64,000 nt of DNA. Origin: Variovorax paradoxus (GTDB lineage Bacteria; Pseudomonadota; Gammaproteobacteria; Burkholderiales; Burkholderiaceae_C). The DNA lies in NCBI RefSeq assembly GCF_009755665.1, contig NZ_CP046622.1, forward strand, positions 3,472,001 through 3,536,000, in the 5' to 3' direction. Shown here piece after piece: positions 7,563 to 16,426 of this stretch. The notes beneath the pieces are model-generated. The model did not search any database. It had not been told where the DNA came from and saw only the letters and a program-made list of their open reading frames with translations. A program made the translations under genes and the position numbers. Numbering within the stretch: position 1 is the first letter of the stretch; each line of letters opens with the position of its first letter.

Positions 7563-10500
7563 ATGCAACCCGTCACCGGCCAGAAGATCTTTCGCATCCG
7601 CCGCGACTACAACGCGTGGGTCGCGAACGAAACGCTGGAGGACTACGCGTTGCGCTACACGCCGCGCAGCTTTCGCAAGTGGTCGGAGTTCCGTGTCGCG
7701 AATGCGGCCTTCGGCGCCACCTCTTTCCTCGCTCTGGAGGCCATTGGCGGCGCCATTGCGCTGAGCTACGGCTTCTCGAATGCGCTGTGGGCCATCCTGG
7801 TGGTGGGGCTCATCACCTTTCTCACCGGCCTGCCGATTTCCTACTACGCGGCCAAGCACGGCGTGGACATGGACCTGCTCACCCGCGGCGCGGGCTTCGG
7901 CTACCTGGGCTCCACCCTCACCTCGCTCATCTACGCGAGCTTTACCTTCATCTTCTTCGCGCTGGAAGCGGCCATCCTTGCGCTGGCGCTGCAGCTATAC
8001 CTCGACTGGCCGCTGCCGCTGCTCTACCTGCTCTCGTCGATCGTGATAGTGCCGCTGGTCATGCGCGGCATCACGCTCATCTCGGGCCTGCAGCTATGGA
8101 CGCAGCCGATCTGGATCGTGCTGTTCATCTGCCCCTTCATCGCGGTGCTGGTGAAAAAGCCCGAGCTCTATGCCGACTTCACCGGCCTGGTGGGCCGCAC
8201 TTCAGACAGCAGCGGCTTCGACCCGCTGATGTTCGGCGCCGCCGCCACGGTGGCTTTTTCGCTGGTGGTGCAGATCGGCGAGCAGGTCGACTACCTGCGC
8301 TTCTTGCCCGAGAAAACGGCCGCCAACCGGGGGCGCTGGTGGGCCGCGGTGCTGGTATCGGGCCCGGGCTGGATCGTGCCGGGCATGCTCAAGATGATGG
8401 GCGGCGCCTTCCTGGCCTTTCTGGCGCTGCAACACGAGATTCCGGGCAAGCACGCGATCGAGCCCACGCTGATGTACCTCACGGGCTTTTCTTACGTGCT
8501 GCGCGACCCGGCCTGGGTGCTGGCGATCACCACGCTCTTCGTGGTGGTGTCGCAGATGAAGATCAACCTCACCAACGCCTATGCGGGCTCGCTGGCGTGG
8601 TCCAACTTCTTTGCGCGGCTCACGCACAGCCACCCGGGGCGCGTGGTGTGGCTGGTGTTCAATGTGGTCATCGCCATCTTGCTGATGACGCTGGGCGTGT
8701 TCGCGGCGCTGGAGCACGTGCTGGGCTTCTACAGCAACATCGCCATCGCATGGGTCGGCGCGTTGGTGGCCGATCTCGTCATCAACAAGCCGCTGGGCTG
8801 GAGCCCTCGCACCATCGAGTTCAAGCGCGCGCACCTGTATGACATCAACCCTGTCGGCCTTGGCGCGATGCTGGTGGCTGCGGCGCTCGCCATGCTGGCG
8901 TACTCCGGCGTGCTGGGCCAGTGGGCGCGGGCTTTCTCCCCCTTCATCGCGCTTGTCACTGCGCTGGTTGTTTCGCCGCTGCTCGCCTGGCGCACGCGGG
9001 GACGCTACTACCTGGCGCGCACCGACATCCGGCGCTGGGCACCGGGGCAGATGGTCAAGTGCTCGGTGTGCGACAACAGCTTCGAGTCGGAAGACATGGC
9101 GCATTGCCCCGCCTACAGCGCGCCGATCTGTTCGCTGTGCTGCACGCTCGAATCGCGCTGCCACGACCGCTGCAAGGCCGACTCTCGCGCGGCCGAGCAG
9201 ATGAGCGGCTGGCTCAAGGCGCTGCTGCCTCCGGCGCTGTCGGGCCGGCTCAACTTTCGCGTGGCGCACTACCTTATGGTGGCAACCTCGCTCGTGGCGC
9301 TGCTGGCCACGGTGATGGGCGTGGTGTACGCGCAAGAGACCATCATGGGCTCCGATGTGGTGGACCCGGCCTTGCGCAGCGCCTTTCTCAAGGTGTTTGC
9401 GCTGCTCTCGCTGGTGGCGGCGGTGGCGGCGTGGTGGATCGTGCTGGGCAGCGAGAGCCGGCAGATGGCGCAGGAAGAATCGAACCGCCACAACCACCTG
9501 CTCACCGTCGAGATCGAGGCGCACCAGCGCACCGATGCCGCGCTGCAGACCGCCAAGGAGGCCGCCGAGGCCGCCAACCAGGCCAAGACCCGCTATGTGG
9601 CCGGCATGACGCATGAGCTGCGAACGCCGCTCAACAGCATCCTGGGCTACTCGCAGATCCTGCTCAAGGGCGAGGCCGTGGCGCCGCCGCGCGAAGCGGT
9701 GCAGACCATACAGCGCAGCGGCGAGCACATGCTCGGCCTGATCGACGGCTTGCTCGACCTGGCACGCATAGAGGCCGGGCGCCTGCAGCTGGAGCCCGCG
9801 CCGCTCGCGCTGCCCGCCTTTCTGGACGAGGTGGTGCACATGGTGCGGCCGCAGGCCGAGAACAAGGGCCTTGCCTTCGTGTACACCCACAGCGGCCGGC
9901 TGCCGCCCTGGGTGCATGCCGACGCCAAGCGGCTGCGGCAGATTCTCATCAACCTGCTGGCCAACGCCGTGCGCTTTACCGACAGCGGCACCGTTACTCT
10001 GCATGTGGATGCGCGGCGCGAAGTGCTGCGCTTCGACGTGGACGACACCGGCATCGGCGTGGCGCCGCAGGACCACCAGCGCATCTTTCTTCCGTTCGAA
10101 CGCGGGGCCGCGGGACGCCGGCGCGGCGAGCCGGGCACGGGCCTTGGCCTCACCATCACCGGCCTTCTCACGTCGCTGATGGGCGGCGAGCTCGCCCTGG
10201 CTGCCACCTCGCCTGCGGGCAGCACCTTCAGCGTGCGGGTGTACCTGCGCGAAGTGGCCGACCCCGGCCCGCAGGCGAAGGCCGGCGCATTGCGGCGGCT
10301 GGTGTCGGGCTACATCGGCGAGCGCCGTACGCTGCTGGTGGTGGACGACCAGCCGGTGCAGCGCCAGATGCTGGCCGGCATGCTAGTGCCGCTGGGCTTC
10401 GAGGTGCGAGAAGCCGCCAGCGGTACCGAGTGCCTCGACAGCCTGCGCGAAAACCTGCCCAGCGCGATTCTTCTGGACCTCACCATGGACGACATGGACG

Positions 10501-10955
10501 GCTGGCAGACCGCAGCGCTGGTGCGCGCCTCGGGCTTCGATCGCATTCCGATCATCATCGTCTCGGCCAACATGTTCGAGAACCAGAGCGAGCTGCTGCG
10601 CGCCGCAGGCTGCCAGGCGTTCGTGGGCAAGCCGGTCATCGAATCGGAGCTGATTGCCACGCTGGAGCGCCATCTCGGACTCGAATGGCTGGCGCTCAAC
10701 GACGCCATGCCGCCCACGGTCGATGTCTCGGTTCGTCCCGATCAGCTGGCGCTTTCCGAAGACGACCGCGCCGAGCTGATGCGGCTGGTGCAGATGGGCC
10801 ACGTGCGCGGCCTGCACCAGGTGCTCGACCGGCTTGCCGCGGCGTCTCCGCCGGCCGCCGTGACCTGCACCTGGCTGCGCGGCATGGTCACCCGTTTCGA
10901 TCTCGACAATCTCCGCAAGGCACTCGCAGAAGATGCAGACACTCTCGCCCCCTGA
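7563..10955 (+). CDS. NCS1-permease / hybrid histidine kinase fusion sensor
   Basis: A 1130-residue fusion. Residues ~1-480 read as a nucleobase/cation symporter-1 (cytosine permease-like) protein: about a dozen hydrophobic segments beginning WSEFRVANAAFGATSFLALEAIGG, with ITFLTGLPISYYAAKHGVDMDLLTRGAGFGYLGS. Residues ~500-545 hold a cysteine cluster (CSVC ... HCP ... CSLCC ... C ... C) that could bind metal. Two more hydrophobic segments follow, then a HisKA domain (HELRTPLN, His684), an ATPase domain (NLLANAVRF, DTGIGVAP, GTGLGLTI) and a receiver with phosphoacceptor Asp972. I choose ATG 7563; ATG 7527 is an alternative. The downstream regulator overlaps it by 23 bases. Divergence from urt/fmd suggests it senses an amide, urea or nucleobase ligand and controls that operon. 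Confidence 0.88.
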   Translation: MQPVTGQKIFRIRRDYNAWVANETLEDYALRYTPRSFRKWSEFRVANAAFGATSFLALEAIGGAIALSYGFSNALWAILVVGLITFLTGLPISYYAAKHGVDMDLLTRGAGFGYLGSTLTSLIYASFTFIFFALEAAILALALQLYLDWPLPLLYLLSSIVIVPLVMRGITLISGLQLWTQPIWIVLFICPFIAVLVKKPELYADFTGLVGRTSDSSGFDPLMFGAAATVAFSLVVQIGEQVDYLRFLPEKTAANRGRWWAAVLVSGPGWIVPGMLKMMGGAFLAFLALQHEIPGKHAIEPTLMYLTGFSYVLRDPAWVLAITTLFVVVSQMKINLTNAYAGSLAWSNFFARLTHSHPGRVVWLVFNVVIAILLMTLGVFAALEHVLGFYSNIAIAWVGALVADLVINKPLGWSPRTIEFKRAHLYDINPVGLGAMLVAAALAMLAYSGVLGQWARAFSPFIALVTALVVSPLLAWRTRGRYYLARTDIRRWAPGQMVKCSVCDNSFESEDMAHCPAYSAPICSLCCTLESRCHDRCKADSRAAEQMSGWLKALLPPALSGRLNFRVAHYLMVATSLVALLATVMGVVYAQETIMGSDVVDPALRSAFLKVFALLSLVAAVAAWWIVLGSESRQMAQEESNRHNHLLTVEIEAHQRTDAALQTAKEAAEAANQAKTRYVAGMTHELRTPLNSILGYSQILLKGEAVAPPREAVQTIQRSGEHMLGLIDGLLDLARIEAGRLQLEPAPLALPAFLDEVVHMVRPQAENKGLAFVYTHSGRLPPWVHADAKRLRQILINLLANAVRFTDSGTVTLHVDARREVLRFDVDDTGIGVAPQDHQRIFLPFERGAAGRRRGEPGTGLGLTITGLLTSLMGGELALAATSPAGSTFSVRVYLREVADPGPQAKAGALRRLVSGYIGERRTLLVVDDQPVQRQMLAGMLVPLGFEVREAASGTECLDSLRENLPSAILLDLTMDDMDGWQTAALVRASGFDRIPIIIVSANMFENQSELLRAAGCQAFVGKPVIESELIATLERHLGLEWLALNDAMPPTVDVSVRPDQLALSEDDRAELMRLVQMGHVRGLHQVLDRLAAASPPAAVTCTWLRGMVTRFDLDNLRKALAEDADTLAP

Positions 10956-11838
10956 AACCGAACGCCCCGTGGTGCTGGTGGTGGACGACGCCCCCAGCAG
11001 CCTGGGCATGCTGTGCGACACGCTCGAATCGAGCGGCTACACCGTGCTGGTTGCCGCGGACGGCGAGGCCGCGCTGCAGCGCCTCGAACTGGTGGTGCCC
11101 GACGCCATCCTGCTCGACGGACTGATGCCCGGCCTTTCGGGCTTCGAGACCTGCCGGCGCATCAAGGCCAATGCGGCGCTTGCGCACATTCCCGTGCTTT
11201 TCATGACGGGCCTTTCGGAAACGGCGCACGTGGTCGAAGGCTTCGAGTGCGGCGGCGTCGACTACGTGGTCAAGCCCATTCGCGCGCAGGAAGTGCTCGC
11301 GCGGCTGCACACGCACACCCGCAACGCGCGCATCACGCGCATGGCGCGCGACGCTGTCGATGTGGCCGGCATGGGCGTGGTTTTTGTCGATGCGCACGGG
11401 CGTGTCGCATGGCGTTCACCGCAAGCCGCGCTGTGGCTGCACGCGATGGATGCGCCGCCGGCGCCGGGCCTGCTGCCCGCTTCGCTGGAGCCCGCGCTCG
11501 TGCCCGGCGGCGCAATAGCACTCATGACCGCGGCGGGCGCAAGGCTGTCGGTGCGCAACCTGGGCGCCGCCGCGCTCGGCGAGACCATGCTTCTTTTTGC
11601 CGTGCAGCGCGAAGGTACCGGCGGCGCGCCTTCTGCACGGCTGGCCGAAGCGGCCCTGACGCCGCGAGAGACCGAAGTGCTGTCGTGGCTTGCCAAGGGC
11701 AAGACCAACCGCGACATCGGCGAAATACTCGGCACCAGCCCGCGCACGGTCAACAAGCACCTCGAGCACATCTTCGAGAAGCTCGGCGTCGAGACACGCG
11801 CCGCCGCTGCGGCATTGGCAAGCGGGCAGCTCGCTTAA
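10933..11838 (+). CDS. Two-component response regulator with LuxR-type HTH
   Basis: A 301-residue regulator. The N-terminal receiver has the acidic pair in VVDDAP, the phosphoacceptor in ILLDGLMPG and the conserved lysine in VVKPI. A middle region of ~100 residues (DVAGMGVVFVDAHGRVAWRS ... LLFAVQ) looks like a degenerate PAS-like sensor segment. The C-terminus is a clear LuxR/GerE helix-turn-helix: LTPRETEVLSWLAKGKTNRDIG, then TVNKHLEHIFEKLGVETR. The start lies inside the kinase gene (23-base overlap), so the two are translationally coupled and very likely form one phosphorelay. The probable target is the divergent urtABCDE-fmdAB operon. Confidence 0.92.
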   Translation: MQTLSPPETERPVVLVVDDAPSSLGMLCDTLESSGYTVLVAADGEAALQRLELVVPDAILLDGLMPGLSGFETCRRIKANAALAHIPVLFMTGLSETAHVVEGFECGGVDYVVKPIRAQEVLARLHTHTRNARITRMARDAVDVAGMGVVFVDAHGRVAWRSPQAALWLHAMDAPPAPGLLPASLEPALVPGGAIALMTAAGARLSVRNLGAAALGETMLLFAVQREGTGGAPSARLAEAALTPRETEVLSWLAKGKTNRDIGEILGTSPRTVNKHLEHIFEKLGVETRAAAAALASGQLA

Positions 11839-12021
11839 AAAAAACTGCGCTAGGTCGTACGAAACCGGAAGTCACTCATGTAGTCAAAAGTCATCAGGCA
11901 GGCCAAGCCATTCGGTTGAAACCCTCTGCCAGGCGGCCTTCTCGGTAATTACCCCGAAGACGCTGAAGGCTGATTGACAGTTTGGCTGCCTACGATGAAC
12001 CTGAGCCACTCAGGAGACACC

Positions 12022-12840
12022 ATGAAGACCCAGCCTTTCTCGTTCAATCGCCTGACGCGCCGCACGGCTCTGCTGGCGGCTGCGGCCGTTCTTGCCGGAT
12101 GCGGCAGCCTCGGCGGCCAGGCACCCGTCGGCGGCGACATCCACGTGATGACCTCGGGCGGCTTCACGGCCGCGTACAACGACCTGCGCCCGGGTTTCGA
12201 GCGCAGCAGCGGTCGCACGGTCAAGACCGCGTACGGGGCCTCCATGGGCAACGCGGAAGATTCGATTCCGAGCCGGCTCTCGCGCAACGAACCGGCCGAT
12301 GTGGTGATCCTCGCGCGTCCCGCGCTCGACGCGCTAGTGGCGCAAGGCAAGGTGGTGCCGGGGAGCCAGGTCGACCTGGTGCGCTCGTCCATCGGGTTTG
12401 CGGTGCGCAAGGGTGCGCCCAAGCCCGACATCTCGACCGTGGACGCGCTCAAGCGCACGCTGTTGGCGGCGCCTTCCATCGCCTACTCGGCCAGCGCAAG
12501 CGGCACCTACTACGAGACGGAGCTGCTCAAGAAGCTCGGCATCGAGGACCGGGTCAAGCCCAAGAGCAAGCGCATCCTGAGCGAGCGCGTGGGCACCGTG
12601 GTGGCCCGCGGCGATGCGGCGCTGGGCCTGCAACAGGTGAGCGAACTGCTCCCCATCGAAGGCATCGACTACATCGGCCCACTGCCCGCGGAGGTTCAGC
12701 GCGTGACGGTGTTCTCGGCCGGCGTGGCCACGGCATCGAAGCAGCCTGATGCGGCACGCCAACTGATTCGCTACCTCAACGCGCCTGCCGCGGCGCCGAC
12801 CATTGCAAAGACCGGGCTCGAGCCGATAACGGCGCGCTGA
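12022..12840 (+). CDS. ModA-like substrate-binding lipoprotein
   Basis: A 272-residue exported protein. The N-terminus (RLTRRTALLAAAAVLAGCGSLGG) is a signal peptide ending in a lipobox with Cys, so a lipoprotein is expected. The mature part has the extracellular solute-binding type II features of the ModA group: IHVMTSGGFTAAYNDLRPGFE, then ADVVILARPALDALVAQGKV, and SIAYSASASGTYYE. ATG 12022 has AGGAGA at 5 bases. No permease or ATPase adjoins it, and relatives of this kind are often orphan. The ligand may be an oxyanion or an organic acid; the sequence does not tell. Confidence 0.8.
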   Translation: MKTQPFSFNRLTRRTALLAAAAVLAGCGSLGGQAPVGGDIHVMTSGGFTAAYNDLRPGFERSSGRTVKTAYGASMGNAEDSIPSRLSRNEPADVVILARPALDALVAQGKVVPGSQVDLVRSSIGFAVRKGAPKPDISTVDALKRTLLAAPSIAYSASASGTYYETELLKKLGIEDRVKPKSKRILSERVGTVVARGDAALGLQQVSELLPIEGIDYIGPLPAEVQRVTVFSAGVATASKQPDAARQLIRYLNAPAAAPTIAKTGLEPITAR

Positions 12841-12888
12841 CGCATCGAGGCGGGTCAGTAAACTGGCGCACATCATCTTCCTGAAACG

Positions 12889-13677
12889 ATGGACGCCATG
12901 ACCCAGCCGAAGCCGCCGAAGTCGCAATACGGCATTGCACCCGCTCTTGTTTCCGCCTTCGCGCCCGGCGGCACGCTGCGCGCGTCGATCAACCTGGGCA
13001 ACCCGATTCTTGCGAACAAGGACGCGGCCACGGGCGAGCCGGTGGGCGTGTCGGTCGATCTCGCGCGCGAATTCGCGCGGCGGCTCGGCGTCGGCGTGGA
13101 ACTCGTGGTGTTCGAAAAGGCGGCGGCTTCCGTCGATGCCGTGAAGAACGAGAAGGCCGACATCGGCTTCTTCGCCATCGACCCGGCGCGCAGCGAGGGG
13201 TTGCTGTTCACCGCGCCCTATGTGTTGATCGAAGGCAGCTACCTCGTGCGCGAATCGTCGGCGCTCACGGACAACGCGCAGGTCGATGCCAAGGGCCATC
13301 GCATCTCGGTCGGCGCGGGCAGCGCCTACGACCTGTTCCTCACACGCGAGATCAAGCAGGCCGAGATCGTCCGGCTCCAGGGCGCGGCCGCCGCGTTGGC
13401 GGCACTGCGCTCGGGTGCGGTCGAGGTGGCGGCGGGCATTCGCCAGCTGCTCGAAGCCGAGGCACAGCGAGAACGGGGCGTGCGCGTGCTGCCCGGCCGC
13501 TTCATGGTGATCCAGCAGGCCATGGGCACTCCCGCCAGCCGCGGTCCCGAGGCGCAGGCGGTGCTGGCGGCTTTTGTCGAAGAGATGAAGGCGAGCGGCT
13601 TTGTCGCCGATGCACTGGAGCGCCATCGCATCGAAGGTGCGATCGTAGCGCCTGCCTCCACTGGAGCGGCTCTGTAG
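12889..13677 (+). CDS. Substrate-binding-domain protein without signal peptide
   Basis: A 262-residue protein of the solute-binding family 3 (amino acid-binding) fold: TLRASINLGNPIL, then GVSVDLAREFARRLGVGVELVVFEKAAASVDAVKNEKADIGFFAIDPARSEGLLFTAPYVLIEGSYLV. These are the standard family-3 segments (ligand-binding start, helix, 'aDigf' and 'f.apY'). No signal peptide is present: residues 1-30 are polar. So it is either cytosolic or the export signal was lost. It starts at ATG 12889 or 12898, 48 bases after the ModA-like gene, and may be cotranscribed with it. No transporter partner is nearby. Confidence 0.78.
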   Translation: MDAMTQPKPPKSQYGIAPALVSAFAPGGTLRASINLGNPILANKDAATGEPVGVSVDLAREFARRLGVGVELVVFEKAAASVDAVKNEKADIGFFAIDPARSEGLLFTAPYVLIEGSYLVRESSALTDNAQVDAKGHRISVGAGSAYDLFLTREIKQAEIVRLQGAAAALAALRSGAVEVAAGIRQLLEAEAQRERGVRVLPGRFMVIQQAMGTPASRGPEAQAVLAAFVEEMKASGFVADALERHRIEGAIVAPASTGAAL

Positions 13678-13690
13678 CTCTTGCGCCGTT

Positions 13691-13760
13691 GTTAAGGGCG
13701 TGTGCAAAGGCCACCGGGTACTCCCCTCCGCGAATGTCCCCCGGGGCTGCGCCCTCTCCC
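13691..13760. repeat. Single copy of the dispersed repeat seen at urtD-urtE
   Basis: This stretch between two convergent genes reads like the left arm of the inverted repeat at 2781-3040. About 37 bases are identical (13708-13744 against 2798-2834, including CTCCGCGAATGTCCCCCGG), and both flanks are similar (AGGGCGTGTGCA against AGGGCGCGTGCA). Here only one arm is present. It supports a family of mobile-like intergenic repeats in this genome. Confidence 0.75.
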
Positions 13761-13784
13761 TTCAACGCAAGCGCAAGCGCCGCA

Positions 13785-14195
13785 CTACAGCTTGTACGCC
13801 TCCACCGGCCCCTGCGAATAGAACAGGAAGTAGCCCGTCTCGGTCTTGAAGCTGTTCTTCTGCCACCCCGGCGGCACCTTGAAGATGGCGAGTTGGTCGC
13901 TCGACACGCCAACGAAGGCGGTGTCCTCGGTGTCGGTGGTGATCCTGCGCCAAGCCTCGCGCGTCACCGGCTGCATCTGCATCTTGGGCTCGCTCCACTC
14001 GGGCGTTCGAACCTTGTCGCGCATGATGTAGCGGCCGCCCTGCCACTCGATTTTCACCAGCTCTTTCAGCGCGCCGTTCTTCTTCACGGCATAGACGCCG
14101 ACCAGCTCCGCCTCGGGCCCATCGCCCGCGCCGCAGCCTGACAACAACAGCAGTGCGACCGCGCCGGCCGCAAGGTAGCCCAATGCTTTCTTCAT
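13785..14195 (-). CDS. Small lipoprotein of unknown function
   Basis: A 136-residue protein starting MKKALGYLAAGAVALLLLSGCGAG, a signal peptide with lipobox Cys. The mature part (LVGVYAVKKNGALKELVKIEWQGGRYIMRDKV ... WRRITTDTEDTAFVGVSSDQLAIFKVPPGW) is compact and looks like a small beta-rich domain, but I do not recognise a named family. ATG 14195 lies 11 bases after the aminopeptidase stop, so it is probably cotranscribed with that gene. Convergent neighbour ends at 13677. Confidence 0.72.
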   Translation of the reverse strand: MKKALGYLAAGAVALLLLSGCGAGDGPEAELVGVYAVKKNGALKELVKIEWQGGRYIMRDKVRTPEWSEPKMQMQPVTREAWRRITTDTEDTAFVGVSSDQLAIFKVPPGWQKNSFKTETGYFLFYSQGPVEAYKL

Positions 14196-14206
14196 GGCGG
14201 TGCCCC

Positions 14207-16426
14207 TCAGCGCTTCTGGTTCTCGCGCAGCTTCAGGCTGCCCTGGTAGCGCAGCGCGTGCGGGTAGTCTTCCTTGCCGCCGGCATCCTGCGCCATCATC
14301 TTCTGCTGGCTTGCCTCGGTCTTGGCCAGGAGTGTCGACGGCAGGTTGATCACGCCCTTGATCTGGTCGTACTGCCCCTGAGTGATGCGCCCCACCGACA
14401 GCAGCCGGAATGCGTCCCGCTCGATGTTGAGCAGGAGCGGTTTGTTGTCGGCAAAGTTCTGCGCCTTCGCCAGCAGGTCGCTCCACGACTGCGTGCTGTA
14501 GTTGCTCACGTAGTAGTCCTGCCCGGTCGGCCCGGCAAGCACCGCGGTGCAGCCCGGAAGCTCCAGCTGCGTGGTGCTGGTCGCCATGACAAAGGTCTTG
14601 CGCTGTTCCATCGCGTCGCCATAGGCCAGCGTCACCGGAATGGTCCACGACGATGCCGGATAGGCGTTCTCGTTAGGGAACGGCTCCTGGGCGATCGACA
14701 CGAAGGTGCGGTCGCCCGCGCATTGCGCGTCCACCGTCAAAAGCGGCACGCCGGTTTGCCGGATAAAGCTGTCGCCGATGTCGGCCACCCTCTTGCCGCC
14801 ACTGGCTTTCTCGATGGAGTTCCACAGCCGCGACGGCGTGGCGTTGCCGAATGCGTAGTCCTTCAAGTAGATCTGCAAGCCCTTCTGCATCGCTTCTTCG
14901 CCGATGTAGTTCTGCACCATCTCCAGCACGTGGCTGCCTTTGTTGTAGACGAAGATCGAAGGGCTGATGAAGCCGAACGAACCCGCGTCGTTGAGGTTGC
15001 GCTGCACCGGCACCGCCGTGTCCTTCAGGTCGGCCACGATCACGGAGTGCTTGTCGAGCACGTAGTCGGAGAAGCTGTAGTAGTTCGGATGGAATTTGAT
15101 CGTGGTGCGGCGGTCGAACCAGCGTGCGAACGATTCGTTGAGCCACACGTTGTCCCACCAGTCGAGCGTGACCAGGTCACCGAACCACTGGTGCGCAATT
15201 TCGTGCGTGACCACCGTGACCGAATACAGCGTGGGCGTGTCGCCCGGCTTGGTGAGCACGCGGTCGGCAAACTCGAAGATCGAGCCCCAGTTCTCCATGC
15301 CGCCGAAGCCGGTGTTCGGCTTGTTGTCATAGCTGTCGTTGGCCGCCACGGTGTCGAACTTCTTGAACGGCAACGCAATGCCGGTGTAGTTGTAGTAGTA
15401 GTCCATGGCCACCTTGGTCCACTCCATCGCGAAGGTGGCCCAGGTTGAGCGGCCCGGCGGCGTGAACCAGCGCAGCGGCATCTCGCTGCCGTCCAGCGGG
15501 TTCTTGAAAGTGTCCGAAAGAATGTCGAACTTGCCGCCGCCGAAGAAGGTGAGATACATCGGCATGGAAGGCGTTTTCTCGAACGCCACTTGCTGGTAGC
15601 CGTCGGGCAGCTTGACGGCCGACTTCTGCGCGGCATTGGACACCGTTTGCCAGTCGCCCGGCACCTCGGCCGAAATCTCGAAGGTGTGGCGGAAAGCCGG
15701 CTCGTCCCAGCCCGGGAACCATTGCCGCGCAAAGTTGGTTTCGCCCTGCGTCACGATGGCGTCGCTGCTCACGCCCTCGGGCGTGGAAAGGCCCACCTTG
15801 AAGATGCCGGTTGCCGCCGAGCAGAACGGGTTGCGCGCCATCTCGCCGGGCGGACAGTACTCCGCGTCGGAGAACTGGATCTTGCCGTCCCATTCCATGT
15901 GCAGCAGGTATTTGCCCTTGGCAATCTGCCCGTCGTTGCGCCGCAGCTGGACGAAGTCGCCCAGCGTCTGCGGGGTGGGCACCAGCGCAATCACCTCGGA
16001 GGGATTCGACAGCTTGCGCAAGGTGGTGCGGCCGTTGGCGAACTTCAGGTTGTGCGCGGCCACCACGATGGCGTCTACCGGCTTGAGCACCTCGATCTCC
16101 ACGTCGCCGCGTCCCACGAAGGTCTTTAGCGCCGCATCGGGCCTGAACCAGAGCTTGTAGTTGATGGGCCAGACGGTATCGGGCAACTCCATCGGCTTCA
16201 CGGAGCGGTCGGTCTGGGCCAGCGCCGCATCGGGCGCGAGCGCGGGTCCGTCGTCGGGCGCCTTGGGCGAGGCCGCACTGTCTGCCGATGGACTGGGGGC
16301 ACTCAGTGCAGTGCCTCCCAAGGAAGATTCGCCGCCGCCTCCTCCGCCGCCGCAGGCCGCCAGGGCGGCAAGAGTCACGGCGGTAATGGCAAGGTTGTTG
16401 ACGACTGGCTTGACAAGTTTCTTCAT
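14207..16426 (-). CDS. Secreted M1-family metallo-aminopeptidase lipoprotein
   Basis: A 739-residue exported zinc peptidase. The N-terminus MKKLVKPVVNNLAITAVTLAALAACGGGGGGG is a lipoprotein signal with a glycine run after the Cys, followed by an Ala/Ser/Pro linker to about residue 65. The catalytic domain has the M1 exopeptidase motif GGMENWG, the zinc site HEIAH (408-412) and the third ligand in WLNE (E431). It removes N-terminal residues from peptides, probably at the cell surface. I start at ATG 16426; upstream in-frame sequence is not family-like. A small lipoprotein follows 11 bases later. The 2.2-kb length fits an M1 enzyme with a reduced C-terminal region. Confidence 0.9.
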   Translation of the reverse strand: MKKLVKPVVNNLAITAVTLAALAACGGGGGGGESSLGGTALSAPSPSADSAASPKAPDDGPALAPDAALAQTDRSVKPMELPDTVWPINYKLWFRPDAALKTFVGRGDVEIEVLKPVDAIVVAAHNLKFANGRTTLRKLSNPSEVIALVPTPQTLGDFVQLRRNDGQIAKGKYLLHMEWDGKIQFSDAEYCPPGEMARNPFCSAATGIFKVGLSTPEGVSSDAIVTQGETNFARQWFPGWDEPAFRHTFEISAEVPGDWQTVSNAAQKSAVKLPDGYQQVAFEKTPSMPMYLTFFGGGKFDILSDTFKNPLDGSEMPLRWFTPPGRSTWATFAMEWTKVAMDYYYNYTGIALPFKKFDTVAANDSYDNKPNTGFGGMENWGSIFEFADRVLTKPGDTPTLYSVTVVTHEIAHQWFGDLVTLDWWDNVWLNESFARWFDRRTTIKFHPNYYSFSDYVLDKHSVIVADLKDTAVPVQRNLNDAGSFGFISPSIFVYNKGSHVLEMVQNYIGEEAMQKGLQIYLKDYAFGNATPSRLWNSIEKASGGKRVADIGDSFIRQTGVPLLTVDAQCAGDRTFVSIAQEPFPNENAYPASSWTIPVTLAYGDAMEQRKTFVMATSTTQLELPGCTAVLAGPTGQDYYVSNYSTQSWSDLLAKAQNFADNKPLLLNIERDAFRLLSVGRITQGQYDQIKGVINLPSTLLAKTEASQQKMMAQDAGGKEDYPHALRYQGSLKLRENQKR

